A stretch of 64,000 nucleotides of DNA from the NCBI RefSeq assembly GCF_019308285.1, contig NZ_WWEM01000007.1, positions 34,200-98,199 on the forward strand. Direction: 5' to 3'. The notes beneath the pieces were generated by a model. The model saw only the letters and a program-made list of their open reading frames with translations. It was not told where the DNA came from and did not search any database. The stretch is from Flavobacterium quisquiliarum (GTDB lineage: Bacteria > Bacteroidota > Bacteroidia > Flavobacteriales > Flavobacteriaceae). Within the stretch, counting starts at the first letter, position 1, and each line of letters opens with the position of its first letter. Positions 60,551 to 64,000 of the stretch are shown piece after piece. Made by a program: the position numbers and the translations under genes.

Positions 60551-61285
60551 ATGATCAAAATAATCATTCATATTACAAAATTTGTTATCGCAACCCTAAC
60601 AGCATTGTTGTTTGCTTCATGTAATTTTAACATGAACGCAATTGAAGGAAGCGGAAATGTTACAACTGAAAAAAGAACTGTTCAGGGAGATTTTACTAAT
60701 ATCAAAGTAAGTAATGCTATTGATGTAGTAATTGAACAAGCTGATTCTAAAGAAATCACTGTTGAGGCAGATGACAATCTTCAAAAAGAAATTGTTACTA
60801 AAGTAGAAAACGGAACATTGGTTATTGAATGCAAATACAACTCTTTCCGCAACATCACAGCAAAAAAAGTAACTGTAAAAATGCCTATTGTAGACAAGAT
60901 AGAAGCTTCAAGTGCTTCATCCGTTAAAACTAAAAATGTCATCGAAGGTGAAAACATTACATTAGAGACTTCAAGCGCGGCTTCGATGAATGTTAATATT
61001 GAGTCAGACAAAATCTCTGTTGATTCTAGCAGTGGTAGTTCTGTAGTTATTGAAGGAAAATCATTAAGTTTAAGTACTTCGGTTTCAAGCGGAGGAAGTA
61101 TTGATGCAGGTAAATTGATGTCTAATGATGTTCATGCAGAAGCTTCTAGCGGCGGTACAATTTCGATACGACCTATTGTAAGCTTAAAAGCGCAAGCCTC
61201 AAGCGGCGGAAATATCAATTACAGCGGTTCTCCTAAAACTATAGAGAAATCTGAAAGCTCTGGAGGAAACATTAGCAAAAGCTAA
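60551..61285 (+). CDS. DUF2807 (GIN) lipoprotein, 244 aa
   Basis: Signal peptide with lipobox FASC (Cys23). The mature protein is a repetitive Ser/Gly/Ala beta-structure (EASSASSVKTKNVIEG, SSGSSVVIEGKSLSL, SSGGNINYSG), typical of DUF2807 beta-helix proteins. It starts 3 bp after the PspC gene. Members are often found with PadR/PspC, suggesting a structural or binding role at the cell envelope; no enzymatic function is known. Confidence 0.9.
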   Translation: MIKIIIHITKFVIATLTALLFASCNFNMNAIEGSGNVTTEKRTVQGDFTNIKVSNAIDVVIEQADSKEITVEADDNLQKEIVTKVENGTLVIECKYNSFRNITAKKVTVKMPIVDKIEASSASSVKTKNVIEGENITLETSSAASMNVNIESDKISVDSSSGSSVVIEGKSLSLSTSVSSGGSIDAGKLMSNDVHAEASSGGTISIRPIVSLKAQASSGGNINYSGSPKTIEKSESSGGNISKS

Positions 61286-61341
61286 ACAGAAGTAACTGTT
61301 AAATATAAAAGAAATCATTCATCAAAAGTGGATGATTTTTT

Positions 61342-61349
61342 TATATTTG
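61342..61349 (+). promoter_or_regulatory. -7 box TATATTTG of the second DUF2807 gene
   Basis: A perfect TAnnTTTG 21 bp before the ATG at 61371, so the second DUF2807 gene can also be expressed on its own. Confidence 0.6.
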
Positions 61350-61370
61350 TCAAAATCAAATCTAGAATTA

Positions 61371-62204
61371 ATGAAAAAAAGTACAGCGTTGCTCTTATTA
61401 TTATTTGTTACAACATTCACTTTTGCACAAAAAAGAGAAAAAGTTAAAGGCTCTAAAGTTGTAACTACTTCGATAAAAGAAGTTGGCAGTTTTGATGCCA
61501 TTGAAGTCGATGATAATCTTGAGGTATATTTAGAACAAGGAGAAAAAAACGAAATCAAAATCGAAGCCGATGATAATTTACACGATATCATTGGTATGGA
61601 TTTAAGAGAAAAAACGCTTCGATTATATACCAATAAAGAATCGACGATTTTTAAAAAACTATCTGTTAAAGTTACTTACACGAAGTCATTAAATAAAGTG
61701 ATTACCAAAAATGAAGCAATCGTTTATGCCATTCAGGAATTACAATTGGATGATATTACAATGAATTGCCTTGATTTTTCTAAATTGTACTTGAATGTAA
61801 ATTCAAAAAAATTCACCTTAATTGCAGATGATAAATCGAAAACAGAACTGAATTTAAAAGCAGAAGATGGAAGCTTACAATTGAGTAAAAACGCTTCTGT
61901 TAAAACATTAGTTTCTGCTATAAAATTCAAATGTGATTTGTACCAAAGAGCTAATGCTGCCATCGAAGGTATTGCAGAAAAAGCAACTATTAGATTAGAC
62001 AACAATTCGGTTTTCACAGGAACAAAATTTACTTTGAAAGATGCCAATGTTACAGCTGAAAATTATGCAGTAGGAAGTATTTTTGCTGAAACAACACTTT
62101 CATTGGCAGTTGGCGATAAAGCGGAAATCTCTCTTTTAGGAAGTCCTGCCATTACACTAACTCGTTTTTCTGAAGAAGCTAAGTTGTTTAAGAAGATAAA
62201 ATAG
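61371..62204 (+). CDS. DUF2807 secreted protein, 277 aa
   Basis: The start is set at ATG 61371, which gives a signal peptide (MKKSTALLLLLFVTTFTFAQ); the frame itself could start at 61332. No lipobox. The GIN domain begins with VGSFDAIEVDDNLEVYLEQGE, almost the same as FTNIKVSNAIDVVIEQAD in the preceding gene, so the two are paralogues. The rest is beta-rich. A TATATTTG box at 61342 indicates a separate promoter. A terminator follows at 62269. Confidence 0.88.
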   Translation: MKKSTALLLLLFVTTFTFAQKREKVKGSKVVTTSIKEVGSFDAIEVDDNLEVYLEQGEKNEIKIEADDNLHDIIGMDLREKTLRLYTNKESTIFKKLSVKVTYTKSLNKVITKNEAIVYAIQELQLDDITMNCLDFSKLYLNVNSKKFTLIADDKSKTELNLKAEDGSLQLSKNASVKTLVSAIKFKCDLYQRANAAIEGIAEKATIRLDNNSVFTGTKFTLKDANVTAENYAVGSIFAETTLSLAVGDKAEISLLGSPAITLTRFSEEAKLFKKIK

Positions 62205-62210
62205 TCGTAA

Positions 62211-62354
62211 TATTCAGTGTTCAGTTTTAAGTATTCAGTTCCGTTTGCAGCACAAATAGACTAAAAAGAAAAAGCTCCGATCATTTGATGATCGGAGCTT
62301 TTTCTTTTATAGTTTTCAGACTGAATACTATCTAACTGAAAACTGAACACTATA
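62211..62354. repeat. Nested palindrome around a strong terminator
   Basis: The outer arms TATTCAGTGTTCAGTTTTAA (62211 onward) and the inverse of the same sequence (62321-62354) enclose a perfect 16-bp terminator stem, AAAAAGCTCCGATCAT (62269-62284) with 62288-62303 and a three-base loop. The terminator serves both the DUF2807 gene and, with its T/A flanks, the convergent trxB gene. The outer arms resemble those at 39182-39260. Confidence 0.8.
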
Positions 62355-62359
62355 ACTGT

Positions 62360-63307
62360 TTATTCTTTAGAAGCTAAATATCTTTCAGCATCCAATGCTG
62401 CCATACATCCAGTTCCAGCAGCAGTAATTGCCTGACGGTATACGTGGTCTGCAGCGTCTCCTGCTACGAATACACCTTCAACATTCGTTTTAGATGTACC
62501 TGGAGTATTTACGATATATCCAGTCTCATCAAGAGTGATATACTCTTTAAAGATATCTGTATTTGGTTTGTGACCAATTGCTACGAAGAAACCAGTTGCT
62601 GGAATTTCGATTGTTTCGCCAGTTGTTTTGTTTAAAGCTTTAATAGCGTGAACAACATTACTGTCTCCTAAAACTTCAACTGTATCGTGATTCATTAAAA
62701 TCTCGATGTTTTCTGTTTTACGAACACGCTCTTCCATAATTTTAGAAGCTCTGAATTTTTCGCTTCTAACCAACATGGTTACTTTTTTACAAAGTTTAGA
62801 TAAGTAATGAGCTTCTTCACAAGCAGAATCTCCTGCTCCTACAATTACAACATCTTGATTTCTGTAGAAGAAACCGTCACAGACAGCACATGCTGAAACT
62901 CCTCCACCCATATTTAAGTAGTGTTGTTCTGATGGCAATCCTAAATATTTAGCCGAAGCACCTGTAGAAATAATTACTGTTTCACAGTGCAATTCGATAG
63001 AATCATTAATCCAAACTTTATGAATATCTCCAGAAAAATCAACTTTTGTAGCCCATCCATCACGAATATCAGCGCCAAAACGTTTTGCCTGTTCTTGTAA
63101 CTGAATCATCATTTCTGGTCCTGTAACTCCATCAACATAACCTGGAAAGTTTTCAACTTCATTTGTTGTAGTCAATTGACCACCAGGCTGCATTCCTTGG
63201 TATAATACTGGATTCATATTTGCTCTGGCTGCATAAATCGCCGCTGTATAGCCTGCAGGACCAGAACCTATAATAAGGCATTTAATTTTTTCGATTGTAT
63301 TTGACAT
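62360..63307 (-). CDS. trxB: Thioredoxin-disulfide reductase
   Basis: 315 residues from ATG 63307; a frame extension to 63334 was rejected because the family starts at MSNTIEKIKCLIIGSG. FAD-binding GSGPAGYTAAIYAARA, redox-active CAVC (Cys140/Cys143) in GGGVSACAVCDGFFYRN, NADPH-binding GAGDSACEEA, and FAD-binding GVFVAGDAADHVYRQ are complete. It reduces thioredoxin with NADPH in the cytoplasm. A TACATTTG box (reverse strand, 63332-63339) is 24 bp before the start. Confidence 0.97.
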   Translation of the reverse strand: MSNTIEKIKCLIIGSGPAGYTAAIYAARANMNPVLYQGMQPGGQLTTTNEVENFPGYVDGVTGPEMMIQLQEQAKRFGADIRDGWATKVDFSGDIHKVWINDSIELHCETVIISTGASAKYLGLPSEQHYLNMGGGVSACAVCDGFFYRNQDVVIVGAGDSACEEAHYLSKLCKKVTMLVRSEKFRASKIMEERVRKTENIEILMNHDTVEVLGDSNVVHAIKALNKTTGETIEIPATGFFVAIGHKPNTDIFKEYITLDETGYIVNTPGTSKTNVEGVFVAGDAADHVYRQAITAAGTGCMAALDAERYLASKE

Positions 63308-63331
63308 AGTATCTATAGTTTTTTTGAGTTG

Positions 63332-63339
63332 CAAATGTA
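63332..63339 (-). promoter_or_regulatory. -7 box of trxB
   Basis: TACATTTG on the minus strand, a perfect TAnnTTTG, 24 bp before the start codon. Confidence 0.65.
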
Positions 63340-63422
63340 AACTTTATTATAAAAATTTAGGGTTAAAATAAATCCGAAATAACTATGTCAAAATAAGTTT
63401 TATTTATTTTCATTTTTTCCTT

Positions 63423-63450
63423 TTGTAAATGAAATTTATTTCTATCTTTG
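63423..63450 (+). promoter_or_regulatory. Promoter in front of the tRNA-Pro-like block
   Basis: TTG at 63423-63425 and TATCTTTG at 63443-63450, 17 bp between. The 8-base box and the first bases after it (GCAxCCGC) match the tRNA-Met promoter at 1732. It now lies 34 bp before the broken tRNA-like sequence and 111 bp before the intact tRNA-Pro. Confidence 0.7.
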
Positions 63451-63484
63451 CATCCGCTTTCGGGCAGTATTACAAATACATCTT

Positions 63485-63536
63485 CGGGGTGTAGTGTAGC
63501 CCGGTTATCGTGTCCCGCTCTAGGCGGGAAGACCAC
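63485..63536 (+). pseudogene. 5' fragment of a variant tRNA-Pro-like gene
   Basis: The acceptor 5' strand CGGGGTG, D-arm and surrounding bases match the intact tRNA-Pro at 63562 almost exactly up to TTATCG. The anticodon arm is different: TCCCGC and GCGGGA form a 6-bp stem around TCTAG. No T arm or 3' acceptor strand follows, so no tRNA can form. A near copy of the variant arm recurs at 63956-63975. Confidence 0.75.
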
Positions 63537-63561
63537 AGTAACGATCAATAAGCAAATGCTA

Positions 63562-63636
63562 CGGGGTGTAGCGTAGCCCGGTTATCGCGCCTGCTTTGGG
63601 AGCAGGAGGCCGCAGGTTCGAATCCTGCCACCCCGA
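63562..63636 (+). tRNA. tRNA-Pro (TGG anticodon)
   Basis: A 75-base cloverleaf. The acceptor stem CGGGGTG/CACCCCG has seven Watson-Crick pairs. The anticodon loop TTTGGGA in CCTGC-TTTGGGA-GCAGG gives TGG, and the T arm is GCAGG/CCTGC with TTCGAAT loop. CCA is not encoded. Followed at once by a terminator. Confidence 0.95.
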
Positions 63637-63637
63637 C

Positions 63638-63667
63638 AAAAGCCGAACAGAAATGTTCGGCTTTTTT
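63638..63667 (+). terminator. Terminator after tRNA-Pro
   Basis: AAAAGCCGAACA (63638-63649) pairs perfectly with its complement at 63654-63665 over a GAAA tetraloop, then T residues. It separates the tRNA from the nuclease gene. Confidence 0.85.
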
Positions 63668-63685
63668 GCTTTAATCCCAACTTCT

Positions 63686-63910
63686 ATGTTTTTCGTTTAT
63701 ATTCTTTACAGTACTACAAAAGAAAAGTTTTACATCGGTCAAACAAATGATATCGAAGATAGACTGAGAAGACACAATAGTGGACAATCATTATCTACAA
63801 AAAATGGTATTCCATGGAAAATCATTTATACAATTCAACTAGATTCAAGATCTGAAGCAGTGACTTTAGAATCTAAAATAAAGAAACGAGGTGCAAAAAG
63901 ATATCTGTAA
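63686..63910 (+). CDS. Small GIY-YIG nuclease, C-terminus cut by a stop codon
   Basis: 74 residues from ATG 63686; the frame extends to 63596 through the tRNA and terminator, which was rejected. VYILYS and YIGQTNDIEDRLRRHNSG form the GIY-YIG motif (with V-Y-I and Y-I-G), with the Arg helix; TKNGIPWKIIY and SEAVTLESKIKK follow. The catalytic Glu is in ESKIKK. At 63908 a TAA ends the frame after AKRYL, but the next eight codons read DIDFKYQL and then TAG, the usual family ending. So the copy is slightly truncated, by about nine residues. Confidence 0.85.
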   Translation: MFFVYILYSTTKEKFYIGQTNDIEDRLRRHNSGQSLSTKNGIPWKIIYTIQLDSRSEAVTLESKIKKRGAKRYL

Positions 63911-63933
63911 GACATCGATTTTAAATATCAATT

Positions 63934-64000
63934 GTAGCATAGAACCTTTATCGTGTCCCGCCTTAAAGCGGGAAGGCCGCAGGTTCGAATCCTGCCACCC
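63934..64000 (+). pseudogene. 3' part of a tRNA-Pro-like gene without acceptor 5' strand (runs off the window)
   Basis: From GTAG at 63934 the sequence matches the tRNA-Pro-like block at tRNA position 7 and onward. The variant anticodon arm TCCCGC/GCGGGA has loop CTTAAA. Then the T arm and 3' acceptor strand (CCGCAGGTTCGAATCCTGCC and ACCC to the window end) are identical to those of the intact tRNA. The seven acceptor bases CGGGGTG are missing; the sequence before 63934 is the end of the GIY-YIG frame. Confidence 0.7.

Noticed and set aside
63485..63536. Amber-suppressor tRNA with CTA anticodon
   Set aside because: The T arm and 3' acceptor strand are missing, so no tRNA can fold; the CTA is likely accidental.
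63596..63685. Extension of the GIY-YIG frame upstream
   Set aside because: It would run through the tRNA-Pro and its terminator; ATG 63686 begins the typical VYILYS start.

Overview
The window looks like a chromosomal segment of a Flavobacterium-type member of the Bacteroidota. The evidence is AT-rich DNA, repeated Bacteroidota promoter boxes of the form TAnnTTTG, two SusC/SusD pairs, an ECF sigma/FecR/TonB-receptor locus, a hybrid two-component system, and many housekeeping families typical of flavobacteria (YqgE/AlgH, START-like, DUF6624, DUF3347, DUF4870). No prophage, insertion sequence or CRISPR array was found. Every family name here was recognised by eye from the protein sequence; no database search was run.

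Layout. 1-12.4 kb is mostly housekeeping: the end of a YqgE gene, a class IV aminotransferase, a START-like protein, tRNA-Met, a MocR-type regulator with a GNAT enzyme, a glutamine amidotransferase, a giant DUF2339-like membrane protein, and a CPA2 antiporter with a lipoprotein. A decayed second copy of the amidotransferase 3' end lies at 9.5 kb. 12.5-17.9 kb is a FecI/FecR/TonB-receptor/DUF4249 signalling and uptake locus with an extra small gene inside it. 18.8-34.3 kb is a polysaccharide utilisation locus on the minus strand: hybrid two-component sensor, SusC, SusD, GH10, a PKD-type surface binding lipoprotein, an agarase-like clan GH-A enzyme and a GH2 enzyme. 34.6-39.2 kb holds a sirtuin, a nucleosidase, a DUF6642-like gene with an AraC regulator, and a pentapeptide-repeat protein. 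39.3-46 kb is a second, enzyme-free SusC/SusD locus with a beta-helix lipoprotein, and palindromic AATCGATT sites upstream.

46.6-57 kb has an MFS exporter divergent from an AraC regulator, then a metal (probably copper) island: a Cys/His-rich secreted peptide, DUF3347, an HMA-AraC fusion regulator, a copper P-type ATPase, a multicopper oxidase with a C-terminal barrel-like extension, and a Cys-rich 52-residue peptide. 57-62 kb is a PadR/PspC/DUF2807 envelope-stress-like operon, followed by trxB. The window ends in an unusual arrangement: an intact tRNA-Pro and a small GIY-YIG nuclease gene flanked by two fragments of a variant tRNA-Pro-like sequence.

Intergenic regions are rich in long imperfect palindromes of several families. 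One family of about 120-210 bp occurs three times, at 22.5, 24.9 and 53.2 kb. The end of the window (GIY-YIG/tRNA-Pro) and the metal island look the most worth following up.
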